Positions 7,201 through 17,177 of a DNA stretch of 57,263 nucleotides are shown piece by piece. Within the stretch, counting starts at the first letter, position 1, and each line of letters begins with the position of its first letter. Location: NCBI GenBank assembly GCA_009377645.1, contig WHTQ01000019.1, positions 1 through 57,263 of the forward strand, in the 5' to 3' direction. The position numbers and the translations under genes are program-made. Under the pieces are notes generated by a model that saw nothing but the letters and a program-made list of their open reading frames with translations, searched no databases and was not told where the DNA came from. The stretch comes from Micromonosporaceae bacterium (GTDB taxonomy: Bacteria > Actinomycetota > Actinomycetes > Mycobacteriales > Micromonosporaceae).

Positions 7201-9939
7201 CTCGGCTGCTGGACACAGCCCGTCCGGTCTGCCGGCGTTGCCGGTCTCCCCCAGGTAGGGAGCACCGGAGTGCTCGTCGGGGGCGAACGGTGGTCGCTCA
7301 CCCAGATGCGGCCGTAGCATCGGGTACGCCGGCCGGCCGTTGGTCGGGTTGAACAGGATCTGAGGTCGCTGTCCGGGCGTGTCGGAGCGGAAGTTCTCCC
7401 AGGATCTGGGCTCCGTCTCCGGGGCCGGCAGGGCGGTGTTGCCGTAGTCCGGCTCGCCCACGTAGACCGGCGCGTCCTCGGGGCCGCTGCGCAGCCAGTC
7501 CCAGACCATGGCGTCCTGCCGGTCGATGTCCTCGGCCCCCGGCGGGAGCTGGTCGGGCACCCAGCTATCGATCCCGATCGTGTCCGTCGTGTCCGCGTCG
7601 CCCGCGACGATCGTCCGCCCGTCCGGCAGCTCGGTGCCGATCAGGCCGGCCGAGTTCACCCCGGCCGGTGGCGGGGTCTCATCGGGTAGCGGTGCCAGGT
7701 CGTCCTGGGGGGCCACCAGAGGATCGTTCCGCTCAGCGTCCTGTTCGGCGTCGAACACCCGCCAGATTCCCCACATGCCCGAGATGTAGTGGTGGGCGAT
7801 GTGGCAGTGGTAGAGGTAGTCCCCGGGTGCCTGCTGGCAGCCGCCGGCGCCGCACTCGTGCTCGAGGTTGAACGACTCCTGCGGGCTGATGGTCTGCGAG
7901 TCCAGCCGGATCGACGTGGCGTCCTGGATCGGTTCCTTGTCCAGGCCGCTGTCCATCGCCGTGTCGTCGGCGTTCGGGTTCTGCCGCCACCGGTCGGCCC
8001 CACCGTGCAGGTGGTGCACGTGCAGCTGCTCGAACCCGACGTGTGCCAACCGGGTCTTGGTTGGCTCACCGAGGTACGACTCGGCGATCGGGGTCGCCGG
8101 GTCGCCGTAGGTGTAGGAGCTGTAGCCCAGCGACTTGTTGTCCAGCTGCGCCCGGGCCGCGTCGGTGGTGCTGCCGCCGTTCAGCAGGGCGATCAGGGTC
8201 TCGTGCTGCAGCCGCCGGAAGAACGACTCCGCCCGGTAGTTGATCGCCTTGCCGCCGGGCCGGTACGAGGTGCTGCCACCGCCCCGCTGGAACGGGTTGG
8301 CATCGGGGGCACGCCGGTCGATCATCGGCAGCGCGCCACCGATCTGCCGCGGTTCCTCCGTGGCGAACGGATCGTCTACCGGGTTGGTGGCCCCACCGAG
8401 CGCCTCCCGCAGCGGGCGGCGCAGCGTGTAGGTCTCGTCCCCGACCTCGTGGTAGAGGATCGCGAACTCCCGGAAGGTGGACACCTCCTCGCTATCTGCC
8501 TGGATCATGGCTTCCCAGTTGCTCCAGGCGGTGGCGGCGGTGCCGTCCCCGGTGACGTTCTCCCCGGTGTCCGGGTCGAACCACTCTGCGTCGGCCGGCT
8601 CGGCGATCAGCGCGCCGAACAGCCCGTGCGCGGTGAGCTGAGTGCTCTCGCCGCCGCTGCGGAACGTCCGGGTCCCCTCGCCCATCAGCGGGTCGATGAA
8701 GAACCGGTACTGCGTCTGGTCCCCCGGGCCGACCATGGTCGGTGCGTTGCCGCTGGGGTTGTTGCCGACGTCCTGGCCGCCGTCGCCGCCGGCCGCGTCG
8801 TACGAGACGCCCTGCATGTCGAGCGACACGCTCGGAACCCCACCGGGGAACTGGAACATCCGGTTGGTCCCGCCGCTGACCGGTGCCAGCGCGTCCCGCT
8901 CGGCGAGTTCCGGGGTGAGCCGGTTGGTGAAGTTGATCACGACGCACTCACCGAGCCGGGCCCGCAGCACGAGCGGCTGGATCGGGTCCTGGTCGAGCCC
9001 GTTCGACACGAACGTGGCGTCCGGGAGGTCGTCCTCCGGGTCGTCGACGATCAGCTCCGGCCAGTCCGGGCGCGGCGGGAGCTGGACGCCGTCATCGTCG
9101 AATTCGCTGCCGGCCCGGGAGGCGTTCTCCAGCTTCTGCTCGAACTCCCTGATCTCGGTAATGTCCTGGTCAAGCGCGTACATGTAGCCGTACGGGTCGT
9201 TGTCGCCATGCCGGTTGACGGTGATCGTGACATCGATCGCCGACACGTTGAAGGTCCGGGTCGTCGCGCCGCTGTTGCAGCCACCGGCCTGCGCGACCGC
9301 GGGGGAGGCCGGCAGGACCGCCACCACCGCGATCCCGGCCAGCAGCGCCCCGGCGGCGGACACCACGGTCAGCGGCCGGCGCGAACCGACCACCCGCCGC
9401 CAGGCCCGCCGCCGGAACGCCGGCTCAGCCAGCAGCCGCTGGCCGAGCACGCCGAGCAGCGCGGCGGCCAGCACCGCCGGCCAGGCCTGCAAGGCGGTGG
9501 TGGCGCCGTACCCGGCCAGCCCGGCAAGGTCGTTCGCCGCGTGCTGGTGACCGGCGCCGGTGCCCAGCACCGCATGGCCGTAGCCCTGCAGCGTGGCCAG
9601 CGGCACCAGCAGCACCGTGAACACCGCGGCCACCGAGGCGGCCCGGACGAGCATCCCGCCCTCGAGCCCGAGCCGGTGCCGCAGCCAGCCCGCGGCCGCG
9701 ACCGCTACACCGGCGACCGGGAGCGCGAACAGGACGTCCAGGCCCAGGTAGGGCACGTGTGAGAGCAGCGGGCTGCCGTCGGTGTACGCCAGAGCGTGCA
9801 CCCACAGCATCGCGCCCACGGCGAGCATCGTGGCGAGCAGCAGCTGATGTCGCGTATGGTGGAAAAGGTTGTCGGCTTGACGGGTGGGTTGTGATCTGCC
9901 CGCAAACCGGATCGATCGTCTATGTGACGACTCGCGCAT
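4225..9939 (-). CDS. Giant membrane-anchored multicopper oxidase-like protein (1904 aa)
   Basis: The N-terminal ~215 residues carry about five hydrophobic segments, the last ending in a cleavage-like PASPAVAQAGG; the rest is a chain of cupredoxin-like repeats. Copper motifs occur in two blocks: HVHHLHGG (~640-650) with HCHIAHHYISGMW (~735-750), and NMHSHF (~985) with WHDHVDGIISWAHG (~1090). These match the His-x-His and His-Cys-His elements that build one type 1 site and one trinuclear site in multicopper oxidases. Later repeats keep the fold signature (GAWGIFRV, GAYGMLIVEP, GMWGILRV) but have lost the histidines. AGGAGG lies 9 nt before ATG 9939. Likely role: extracytoplasmic metal or copper oxidation; it recalls MnxG-type Mn(II) oxidases by size only. 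Confidence 0.85.
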   Translation of the reverse strand: MRESSHRRSIRFAGRSQPTRQADNLFHHTRHQLLLATMLAVGAMLWVHALAYTDGSPLLSHVPYLGLDVLFALPVAGVAVAAAGWLRHRLGLEGGMLVRAASVAAVFTVLLVPLATLQGYGHAVLGTGAGHQHAANDLAGLAGYGATTALQAWPAVLAAALLGVLGQRLLAEPAFRRRAWRRVVGSRRPLTVVSAAGALLAGIAVVAVLPASPAVAQAGGCNSGATTRTFNVSAIDVTITVNRHGDNDPYGYMYALDQDITEIREFEQKLENASRAGSEFDDDGVQLPPRPDWPELIVDDPEDDLPDATFVSNGLDQDPIQPLVLRARLGECVVINFTNRLTPELAERDALAPVSGGTNRMFQFPGGVPSVSLDMQGVSYDAAGGDGGQDVGNNPSGNAPTMVGPGDQTQYRFFIDPLMGEGTRTFRSGGESTQLTAHGLFGALIAEPADAEWFDPDTGENVTGDGTAATAWSNWEAMIQADSEEVSTFREFAILYHEVGDETYTLRRPLREALGGATNPVDDPFATEEPRQIGGALPMIDRRAPDANPFQRGGGSTSYRPGGKAINYRAESFFRRLQHETLIALLNGGSTTDAARAQLDNKSLGYSSYTYGDPATPIAESYLGEPTKTRLAHVGFEQLHVHHLHGGADRWRQNPNADDTAMDSGLDKEPIQDATSIRLDSQTISPQESFNLEHECGAGGCQQAPGDYLYHCHIAHHYISGMWGIWRVFDAEQDAERNDPLVAPQDDLAPLPDETPPPAGVNSAGLIGTELPDGRTIVAGDADTTDTIGIDSWVPDQLPPGAEDIDRQDAMVWDWLRSGPEDAPVYVGEPDYGNTALPAPETEPRSWENFRSDTPGQRPQILFNPTNGRPAYPMLRPHLGERPPFAPDEHSGAPYLGETGNAGRPDGLCPAAEDVRTYNITAVTTPIQMTAREQDPAGMLFMLNDEFTLNADDVAEPVSGKVKEPLTIRSNVGDCVAITLGNQINTSVATGAGFKELAKTNMHSHFIQFDPQASDGVIVGFNYEQSVFPTQRDGRVLTSPVGPGTETISVNQTDRLHANADPEIMPDVAIAVGVGTPEIEIRTIESVVNNTITFTEALDNSHPADVAVSVEFVQYRWFSDVDSGTVFWHDHVDGIISWAHGLFGAHIIEPEGSTYHDPVTGAPVDSGTIVDIHNDTSGASVGVGQSGDFREYMMFLHNGRPASATTGDNARGNKFGQECEEATINLRAAPLGDRTPPGTVTIDPLGDPLNVVPTSTQQRFEYNGDFECRNSYDRTGPSGTPLAPAVEDSVAATVTSVDPYAFSSVKYGEPETPLLRAYVGDDVVIRTIGVNERAEGLRIQGHRFRMERFNEDGRLMDTAVTGISERFDYVLDGGAGGTGGVAGDFLYYSSRTFALESGAWGIFRVHDTLQPDSNELQPLSDNTPPTGQGFPILEPNEADNPQANPGDDPPPAGPETVSDPSESCPRGQIPKIYSITAFDHPLPSAPFSDTEGVVYALTSDVAAIQNGEQEVEPLVLRINQGDCVNIRLRNRIESDSVGDPAPGTGSLYGGTRAGVDLSMLARNQQLNGGAAVGLNPDNTAAAGQDTTYRFFADQEVGTTIFQNLGSPASLRHGAYGMLIVEPAGSQWFDSTTGAELGSTDTSTEAVIDPPNGPAFREFALTVHSTDQQYSRSVIPYLDVVAGTGINSLRAIDGGPNDGNQPEVRPAPVAGAPPGTENTNGSFNKAFNHVNYRTEPLTERIGLTAAPGHLVNLGDPGWFVCSDETGAAACDPNFAVASPYGTSFNSGVHQDPATPVLEAHSGDPVVVRVGIPTSDQLHSFVVSGHMFPLEPNMWNGTTDRRSQLMSARTLTGGMTLDAELVGGAGGPSGNVGDYAYRDARQPFTQAGMWGILRVLPSGGGIIPLP

Positions 9940-10161
9940 CGCAAGACCTCCTCTTTCGGGCGCGAGGACCGGTGCTTCGCAGCAAGCCGCAACCTCCGCC
10001 GGTGGTTGGGGCCACCGGCGGGCTGCGCGCTTGCCGCTGAGTCGCGGCGCCGCGGAGTGGTCCGTGGCAGCGGCACCAGCGAGTCCTGCTCGGTGCCTCC
10101 TCTCCTCGGGGGGTACGGGTGGCTCGTCGGGACCTGCGGGGTTCCGGGTGGAACGGTTGGC

Positions 10162-10743
10162 TCAGTGATCCTGGTGCTCCGGGGCCTCACCCGGCAGCTG
10201 GACTGGAATCCGGACCGCGTCACCACCGCGGGTCCAGCGAAGGTACAGCGGCGGCAGCTCCGGGTCGCCCTGCTGCGGCACGGAGACGTCGAAGTAGAGC
10301 GTGCCCTGCACGGCCGACCCCGGGCCGAGCCGGGACAGGTCGCCGATCGTGTCGGCGGTCAGCGGCAGCGGGTCGCCGGACCGGCCGCCGGTGACGGTGA
10401 ACTCGTCGACCAGGCTGAACGGCTCCGTCCCGGACCGCGTGTTCGTTAATGTGACCATGACTCCGAGCCGGACCTCATCGCCGGTGGGTGCGCCGGGCAT
10501 CATCTGGTCCGGCATCAGGTACCCGCCTTGATCGTTCATGACGTGGTTGAGAGTCGCCCACTCGGAGTCTTCGACCTCGACGGTGAGGCCGGCGAGGGTG
10601 GCGTTGGTGCCTTCGGCGACAGCAGCCGGGCCAGCGAGCTTGCTCCAGGCGAGGAGGCTCAGGCTGGCGAGGGTCATCAGTACGACAGCCCCGCCGATCG
10701 CAGTGCGGCGCACGGTGGGCCCGCGGCGTGCTGTAAGCCCCAT
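10162..10743 (-). CDS. Membrane-anchored Met-rich beta-sandwich protein (DUF4352-like), probable partner of the oxidase
   Basis: 193 residues: a short basic N-terminus, one hydrophobic helix (GGAVVLMTLASLSLLAW), then an extracytoplasmic immunoglobulin-like domain resembling DUF4352/telomeric-repeat-like proteins (LTVEVEDSEWATL, VMVTLTNTRSG, VQGTLYFDVS). A methionine-rich stretch (HVMNDQGGYLMPDQMMPG, ~67-84) and the terminal HQDH are plausible copper ligands. It precedes the multicopper oxidase on the same strand with a ~220-bp gap, so it may be first in the operon. A copper-delivery role is inferred from the Met/His content and neighbours only. No extra gene is seen in 9940-10161 or 10744-10958. 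Confidence 0.65.
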   Translation of the reverse strand: MGLTARRGPTVRRTAIGGAVVLMTLASLSLLAWSKLAGPAAVAEGTNATLAGLTVEVEDSEWATLNHVMNDQGGYLMPDQMMPGAPTGDEVRLGVMVTLTNTRSGTEPFSLVDEFTVTGGRSGDPLPLTADTIGDLSRLGPGSAVQGTLYFDVSVPQQGDPELPPLYLRWTRGGDAVRIPVQLPGEAPEHQDH

Positions 10744-10958
10744 GGCCTCTCCGGAAGTTCGGCCGCAGCGGGTGTCCGAGTTGCGTGGTTCGAGAAATCC
10801 GCTACGTGGGGATGATTGTTGCTGGGTCGTTCCGAAGTGTAGGGCTGTCCGGGTGGCGCGAGGTATGACGTGGTTCCCCTAGTGGGCGAGGGTGTGTGGC
10901 CGGGTCGGGGTGGCGACCGGCCGGACCGGGGGGTCAGGTGCCGCTCAACGCGGGGCGC

Positions 10959-12254
10959 TTACACCGAGGTGCTGGTGGGGTCGAGCAGCCCCAGCCGGTA
11001 GGCGACCGTGAGGGTCTCCGCCCGGTTCCGGGTGCCGAGCTTGCGGTAGAGCCGGGCTTGGGTGTTCTCGACCGTCTTGGCGGCGATCCCGAGCGTCCGG
11101 GCCGCCTGCCGGATCGTCTGCCCGACCGCCAGCAGGCCGAGGATGTCCTGCTCGCGGGCGGTGAGGTCGGGCATGCCGGAGCCGCGCTCCGCGTGCCGGA
11201 CCGCCATCCAACCGGCCAGCTCGGTGGCGTGGCCGGCGCTGAGCGCGACGTAGCCCCGGGAGATCAGCGACAGCACCTCCGGTAGGTCGTCGGGCACGTC
11301 GTCGGCGTGCACGACGGCCCGGGCGCCGGTGGCGAGCAGGTCGGTCACCACGGCTAGGTCCGGCTGGGCGGACTGGACCACCACCACCGCGGTGTCGAGG
11401 CTGGCCGGCAGCAGCCAGTCCCGGTCGCTCGGGTCGACCAGCACGGTGATCACCGGCCCACGGTGCCAGCGGGCCCAGTGGTCCTGGTGCAGCGGCTGCT
11501 GGGACCGGGCGTGCACGAACGGCAGGCCCCGCCCGACCAGCGTCTGCACCAGCTGGTTGAGCACCGGACCGGGCGGGCCGCACACCACCGCCAGCGGCGG
11601 CTGGCCTGGCTGCCAGAGCCGGGCCTCGCCGTTGGTCTTCGGCGGCTCGACCAGCCCCAGCGCGATCGCCCGCGAAACCGCCAGGCTCTGGCTGCCGACC
11701 CCGAACTTCGCGTACACCCGCCGCTTGTGGTTGTCCACCGTGTGCGGACTGATCCGGAGCAGCCGGGCGATGTCGGAGACCGTGTGGCCGGAGCTCATCA
11801 GCGAGATGACTCCCAGCTCGCGGTCGGTCAGGGCCTGCCCGTCGGGCGCCGTGAGCGGGCCGGTGTGCGCCCGGCGGGTCCGCTGCCGCAGCAGCTTCAG
11901 GACCGCGTCCAGGCCCCGCGAGCTGGGCACGAACGAGGTGACGCCGGCCCGCACCGCCTCCGCGAGCAGCTCCAGCGACAGGCTGGTGTACGCCACCACC
12001 AGATCCACCCCCGGGAAGGCGGTGCGGATCTCGCGCAGGGTCCGGACGGTACGGGCGGTGAGCGCCTCGACGTCGATCAGGCACACGTCCGGGCGGCCGA
12101 GCGCGCAGAGCGTATGCAGGCCGTGCGGGGTGTCGGTGTGACCGACCACAGTGAACCCACGGGCATCCGAGAAGTATGCCGCCAGCGCCTCCCGCACTAG
12201 TCGACGGTCGGACTGAACCACCAGGCGGGCGGGTCGCAGACCCAGGTCGGCCAT
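10959..12254 (-). CDS. Tandem LuxR-type regulator with two receiver-like and two LuxR HTH domains
   Basis: 431 residues arranged as a perfect architectural duplication: a receiver-like domain (~8-125, with CLIDVEAL supplying a possible phospho-acceptor Asp but no canonical Lys), a LuxR HTH (~140-205, LTDRELGVISLMSSGHTVSDIA), a second divergent receiver-like domain (~220-345) and a second LuxR HTH (~355-420, LTAREQDILGLLAVGQTIRQAA). No histidine kinase gene is nearby. ATG 12254 is preceded by GGAGAG at 7 nt; the longer start at 12329 is unlikely. It is co-directional with, and upstream of, the copper module, so it is a candidate regulator of it; this is inference from position. Confidence 0.8.
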   Translation of the reverse strand: MADLGLRPARLVVQSDRRLVREALAAYFSDARGFTVVGHTDTPHGLHTLCALGRPDVCLIDVEALTARTVRTLREIRTAFPGVDLVVAYTSLSLELLAEAVRAGVTSFVPSSRGLDAVLKLLRQRTRRAHTGPLTAPDGQALTDRELGVISLMSSGHTVSDIARLLRISPHTVDNHKRRVYAKFGVGSQSLAVSRAIALGLVEPPKTNGEARLWQPGQPPLAVVCGPPGPVLNQLVQTLVGRGLPFVHARSQQPLHQDHWARWHRGPVITVLVDPSDRDWLLPASLDTAVVVVQSAQPDLAVVTDLLATGARAVVHADDVPDDLPEVLSLISRGYVALSAGHATELAGWMAVRHAERGSGMPDLTAREQDILGLLAVGQTIRQAARTLGIAAKTVENTQARLYRKLGTRNRAETLTVAYRLGLLDPTSTSV

Positions 12255-12299
12255 AGTTGTCTCTCCGAAGAGCTGACTTCTGGCCCCCGTGGTTAACCG

Positions 12300-12305
12300 A
12301 TTGTA
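12300..12305 (-). promoter_or_regulatory. Probable -10 element (TACAAT) of the LuxR-type gene
   Basis: The minus strand reads TACAAT at 12305-12300, a near-consensus -10 box that would put the transcript start near 12293, about 40 nt before ATG 12254. No convincing -35 is visible. A GGTTAACC palindrome lies just downstream (12291-12298). Confidence 0.35.
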
Positions 12306-12529
12306 AGGTCGGCCTGCGGTCATCGCCACCCCGGCCGCATCTCCCGTGACCGCTGCGCGTCGCGGCTCGCCCGGGCTGCGGAGATGACGCCGGGTCGTCG
12401 TATCAATGCGGTATGTGTGTCGCGTGACAAACCCCAGGTTCTGGGCCTTCTCCGCCTCCCCGATGGACCGGCGCGCTCGGCTGAGCGTGCGGCCGCTGGC
12501 GGTCGGGACGGTGGCACCATCGCTGTGAT

Positions 12530-12652
12530 GCTGATCACTGGCTCGGCCGTCGCGACAAGTACCAGCGCATCCTCGACCGGATCACCGGGTACGTCGACCA
12601 GCGGGGCGCGCTCGCCGACGGGCTGCGGATGGCGCCGCCGGACCTGACCTGA
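12530..12652 (+). pseudogene. Unidentified gene remnant (C-terminal ~40 residues)
   Basis: In the otherwise gene-free stretch 12255-12666, one plus-strand frame reads as real protein just before its stop at 12650-12652 (WLGRRDKYQRILDRITGYVD, ending RMAPPDLT). Upstream, the frame loses protein-like character within about 10 residues and has no start or ribosome site. I read it as the tail of a deleted gene and do not recognise the family. The rest of the stretch holds only the LuxR-gene promoter region. Confidence 0.35.
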
Positions 12653-12666
12653 CCCGCCGGCGGTGG

Positions 12667-13359
12667 TCAGCCGACGTTCTTGAGCGCCTCCCGGGCCGAC
12701 AGTGTGGCCAGCCGGGACTGGTGGGTGCCGACGAACGTACGCACCGCCGCCGGGTCGGTCTTCGCGTACTCCCGCAACGCCCAGCCGATCGCCTTCCGGA
12801 CGAAGAAGTCCGGGTGATGGGCCTGCACGGTGCAGTACCGGAACAGCCGGCCGGGGTCGGTGGCTTCCTTGCAGGTGAGCTGGTGCAGGATCGCCGTCCG
12901 GACCAGCCACCGGTCCGAGTCGGTCAGCCAAGTGTCGGTGACGGCGACCAGCTCGGGGTGCTGGCCGACCAGTGGCCCGACCAGGTGGGCCGCGAGCGCG
13001 TCCACGGTGTCCCACCAGGAGTGGGTGACGACCAGGTGCCGCGCGGTGTCGATGAACCCGGGTCCGCAGCCGCGGGCGTGCCGGCGCAGCAGACCGCACG
13101 CGAAGTACTTGTACTCCCGCTCCGGGAGCCGCCAGCAGGCCCGGGCCACCGCCGCCAGGTCCGGCTCGGTGGGCCGACCCAGCCCCGCCAGGACCTCCCG
13201 GGTCAGCGCCTTCTGGGCCGGGCCCGGGATGCCCAGGAACCGGAACTGGTCGCGCATGTACGCCGCCATCGGCGCCGCCCGGTCCGGGTCCCGGGCGGCC
13301 TCGTACGCCCGGGACAGCCGGTCCATGATCTCGTCGGCCAGCGGGGTCGACTGCGGCAT
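12667..13359 (-). CDS. AlkD-like DNA alkylation repair protein
   Basis: 230 residues of the all-helical HEAT-repeat AlkC/AlkD family, which removes bulky cationic alkyl bases from DNA without base flipping. The catalytic tryptophans and aspartate are recognisable: THSWWDTVDALAAHLVGPLV supplies W and D, and FFVRKAIGWALREYAK supplies the later W. The length is typical of AlkD (~230). Candidate starts are ATG 13359 and ATG 13371 (four residues longer); neither has a clear Shine-Dalgarno sequence. It is divergent from the acVLRF1 gene, with ~50 bp between the starts. Confidence 0.85.
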   Translation of the reverse strand: MPQSTPLADEIMDRLSRAYEAARDPDRAAPMAAYMRDQFRFLGIPGPAQKALTREVLAGLGRPTEPDLAAVARACWRLPEREYKYFACGLLRRHARGCGPGFIDTARHLVVTHSWWDTVDALAAHLVGPLVGQHPELVAVTDTWLTDSDRWLVRTAILHQLTCKEATDPGRLFRYCTVQAHHPDFFVRKAIGWALREYAKTDPAAVRTFVGTHQSRLATLSAREALKNVG

Positions 13360-13411
13360 GCTGCCGATCATGCCATCTACGCACCCCGGCACGTGCGGTA
13401 CGGTGAGCCCG

Positions 13412-14128
13412 ATGGGCAGCTCCCGACCGGCGGCCGGCGGTGGCCGGTGGGTGGAGGTCGACCCGGCCCGGCTGCCGGAGTGGCTGGCCGGCTTCACCGC
13501 CCGGCACGGTGACTCGACGACGGTCGCGGTCGGTGCCGGCCGGGTGCTGGTGATCACCGGGGCGGACGGCGCGGCCGCCGAGCTGCATCCGCCGCCGGGT
13601 ACGGCGGTGGGCGGGGCGGAGCTGGCCCGGTTCCTGGCCGACGTGCAGGCGCCGCGGCGGCTCGGGCTGCTGCTGGCCCGCAAGTCCGCGGCGGCGGTCG
13701 GGGTGGCCCACGGGGACCGGCTGGTGCGCTCGAAGGTCGACTCCTGGTACGTGCAGGGACGGACCGCGGCCGGCGGGCAGTCACAGCAGCGGTTCGCCCG
13801 CCGGCGCGGGAACCAGGCGGCGGCCGCCGCCGGCAAGGCCGCCGACATCGTGGCCCGGGTGCTGCTGCCGGTGGCCGGGCAGCTGGCGGCGGTGGTGACC
13901 GGCGGCGACCGGCGCACGGTGGACAGCATCCTGGCCGACCCGCGGCTGCTCCGGCTGGCCGGGCTCCGGGCCGAGCGTCACCTGCCGGTGCCCACCCCGA
14001 ACCTGGCGGTGCTGCAGGCGGCGGTGCCGGCCGCCCGGGCGGTCCACATCCATCTGCCGGCGCCAGTGGCTGAACCCGATGCCGGCGGCGCGGGCTACAC
14101 TGGTGCCGTGCTTCGCTGCGAAGACTGA
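13412..14128 (+). CDS. acVLRF1-type peptidyl-tRNA hydrolase (Vms1-like release factor)
   Basis: 238 residues matching the actinobacterial Vms1-like release-factor family, ribosome-rescue enzymes related to the eRF1 catalytic domain that cleave peptidyl-tRNA on stalled large subunits. The diagnostic element is GGQSQQRFARRRGNQ, which carries the invariant Gln of the eRF1/Vms1 GxxQ loop. A C-terminal half (VVTGGDRRTVDSILADPRL) resembles an eRF1 domain-2-like fold. ATG 13412 is the natural start (MGSSRP). An ABC-F ATPase follows 89 bp downstream on the same strand, echoing the yeast Vms1-Arb1 pair. Confidence 0.85.
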   Translation: MGSSRPAAGGGRWVEVDPARLPEWLAGFTARHGDSTTVAVGAGRVLVITGADGAAAELHPPPGTAVGGAELARFLADVQAPRRLGLLLARKSAAAVGVAHGDRLVRSKVDSWYVQGRTAAGGQSQQRFARRRGNQAAAAAGKAADIVARVLLPVAGQLAAVVTGGDRRTVDSILADPRLLRLAGLRAERHLPVPTPNLAVLQAAVPAARAVHIHLPAPVAEPDAGGAGYTGAVLRCED

Positions 14129-14217
14129 CCAGCCCCGCACCGACCGGTGCCCGCACGACCGGCCGGTGCAGATGCCTGTCCGCGATCAGCCTTCCATCCG
14201 AAAGCGAGTGCCTTCCG

Positions 14218-15852
<1,635 letters not shown>

Positions 15853-16028
15853 CTGGTTTACGGCCGGTTGTGGCCGATCGGGCGAGTCGGGTTCCGGACA
15901 GTGACTCGCGTGTCGGTTGGCGTAAAGATGATGTTTGGCGCATGATCGTCGGAGGTGGTCCAATAGATACTGGACTACGTCCGCACCACCGTGACCGAAC
16001 TGCACTGTCTGGGACGTGAGGAAGAAAC

Positions 16029-16256
16029 ATGACAGCCACCGGCACCACCACCAGCCCGGAGAAGGGACGAAGGATTGTCGGAGCAGAGCGGCAGACGCTC
16101 GCCAAGGACCTGGTCAAGCGGTACACGGACGGCGAGAGCATCCGTGCGCTCGCTTCGTCCACCGGTCGGTCGTACGGGTTCGTGCACCGGGTGCTGACCG
16201 AGTCCGGGGTGCAGCTGCGCCAGCGCGGGGGTGCCCGCCGCCGGAAGAAGGCGTGA
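16029..16256 (+). CDS. Small helix-turn-helix protein conserved in actinomycetes
   Basis: 75 residues. A disordered, Thr-rich N-terminus precedes a single resolvase-type HTH (LVKRYTDGESIRALASSTG, then RSYGFVHRVLTESGV) and ends in a basic tail (RGGARRRKKA). This matches a small HTH family that I recall as widespread in actinomycetes, often one gene per genome. ATG 16029 is preceded by GAGGAAG at 6 nt. It is monocistronic, with ~175 bp upstream in which I see no convincing promoter. The DNA target is unknown. Confidence 0.8.
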   Translation: MTATGTTTSPEKGRRIVGAERQTLAKDLVKRYTDGESIRALASSTGRSYGFVHRVLTESGVQLRQRGGARRRKKA

Positions 16257-16327
16257 GGACCTGGCCGGGCGCCGCCGCCGGCCGGAGGCGCGGCGTCCGG
16301 CCGGTTCCAGCGCCGGGTAGTAGGTAG

Positions 16328-17086
16328 GTGCCCGTGACACCATCCGGGGTGCGGCTGGATCGGGACGGGCCGGTGGCGATCGTCGAGCTGTGCCGGCCCG
16401 AGGTGCGCAATGCCCAGACCCCGCAGATGTGGGGCGAGCTGCGGGAGATCGGCCGGCGGCTGCCGGGTGACGTGCGGCTGGTGGTGGTACGCGGGCAGGG
16501 ACCGGCGTTCTCCGCCGGGCTGGACCGGTCGGTGCTCGGCAGCGGGCTGGTCGCCGAGCTCGCCGGCCTCCCGCCGGAGGTGGCCGCCGACCGGATCGCC
16601 GAGTTCCAGCAGGCGTTCGGATGGCTGCGCCGCCCCGACCTGGTGACCGTCGCGGCGGTGCAGGGGCACGCGGTCGGGGCCGGGTTCCAGCTCGCGCTCG
16701 CCTGCGACCTGCGGGTGCTGACCGAGGACGCGCAGCTCACGATGGCCGAGGTGACCCTCGGCCTGGTGCCCGACCTGGGCGGCAGCAAGCGGCTGGTGGA
16801 GCTGGTCGGCTACGCCCGGGCGCTGGAGATCTGCCTGACCGGCCGGCGGGTGGACGCGGCCGAGGCGCTGCGGGTCGGGCTGGCCAACCTGGTGGTGCCC
16901 GGACCCGAGCTGGCCGCCGCGGTCGCCGACCTAACCGCCGCCGTGCTGGCGGCCGACCGGAACGCCGTGGTCGAGATCAAGGCGCTGCTGGCCGGCGCCG
17001 CCGCCCGCGCGTACCCGGACCAGGAGCGGGCCGAACGGGAGGCGCAGGTGCGCCGGCTGCGGGACCTGGCCGGCGCCGGCGAGTGA
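16328..17086 (+). CDS. Enoyl-CoA hydratase/isomerase family protein
   Basis: 252 residues, crotonase fold. The oxyanion-hole segments (GPAFSAGLDRS and GHAVGAGFQLALACDLRV) are intact, and both acidic catalytic positions appear kept (AEVTLGLVPDLGG and ALEICLTGRRV), consistent with hydratase activity. The insert around 75-95 (LGSGLVAELAGLPPEV) is typical of actinobacterial paralogues. The start is GTG 16328 or GTG 16334; the gene begins about 70 bp after the small HTH gene. The acyl-CoA substrate cannot be predicted. Confidence 0.85.
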   Translation: MPVTPSGVRLDRDGPVAIVELCRPEVRNAQTPQMWGELREIGRRLPGDVRLVVVRGQGPAFSAGLDRSVLGSGLVAELAGLPPEVAADRIAEFQQAFGWLRRPDLVTVAAVQGHAVGAGFQLALACDLRVLTEDAQLTMAEVTLGLVPDLGGSKRLVELVGYARALEICLTGRRVDAAEALRVGLANLVVPGPELAAAVADLTAAVLAADRNAVVEIKALLAGAAARAYPDQERAEREAQVRRLRDLAGAGE

Positions 17087-17177
17087 TTCACCGGTGGCGA
17101 ACGCCGGCCTGAACCAGGACTAATTCGACGCCCCCGGAGGTTCCCCATGGGGACGTGGACAGGACGGGAGGCGGCGG

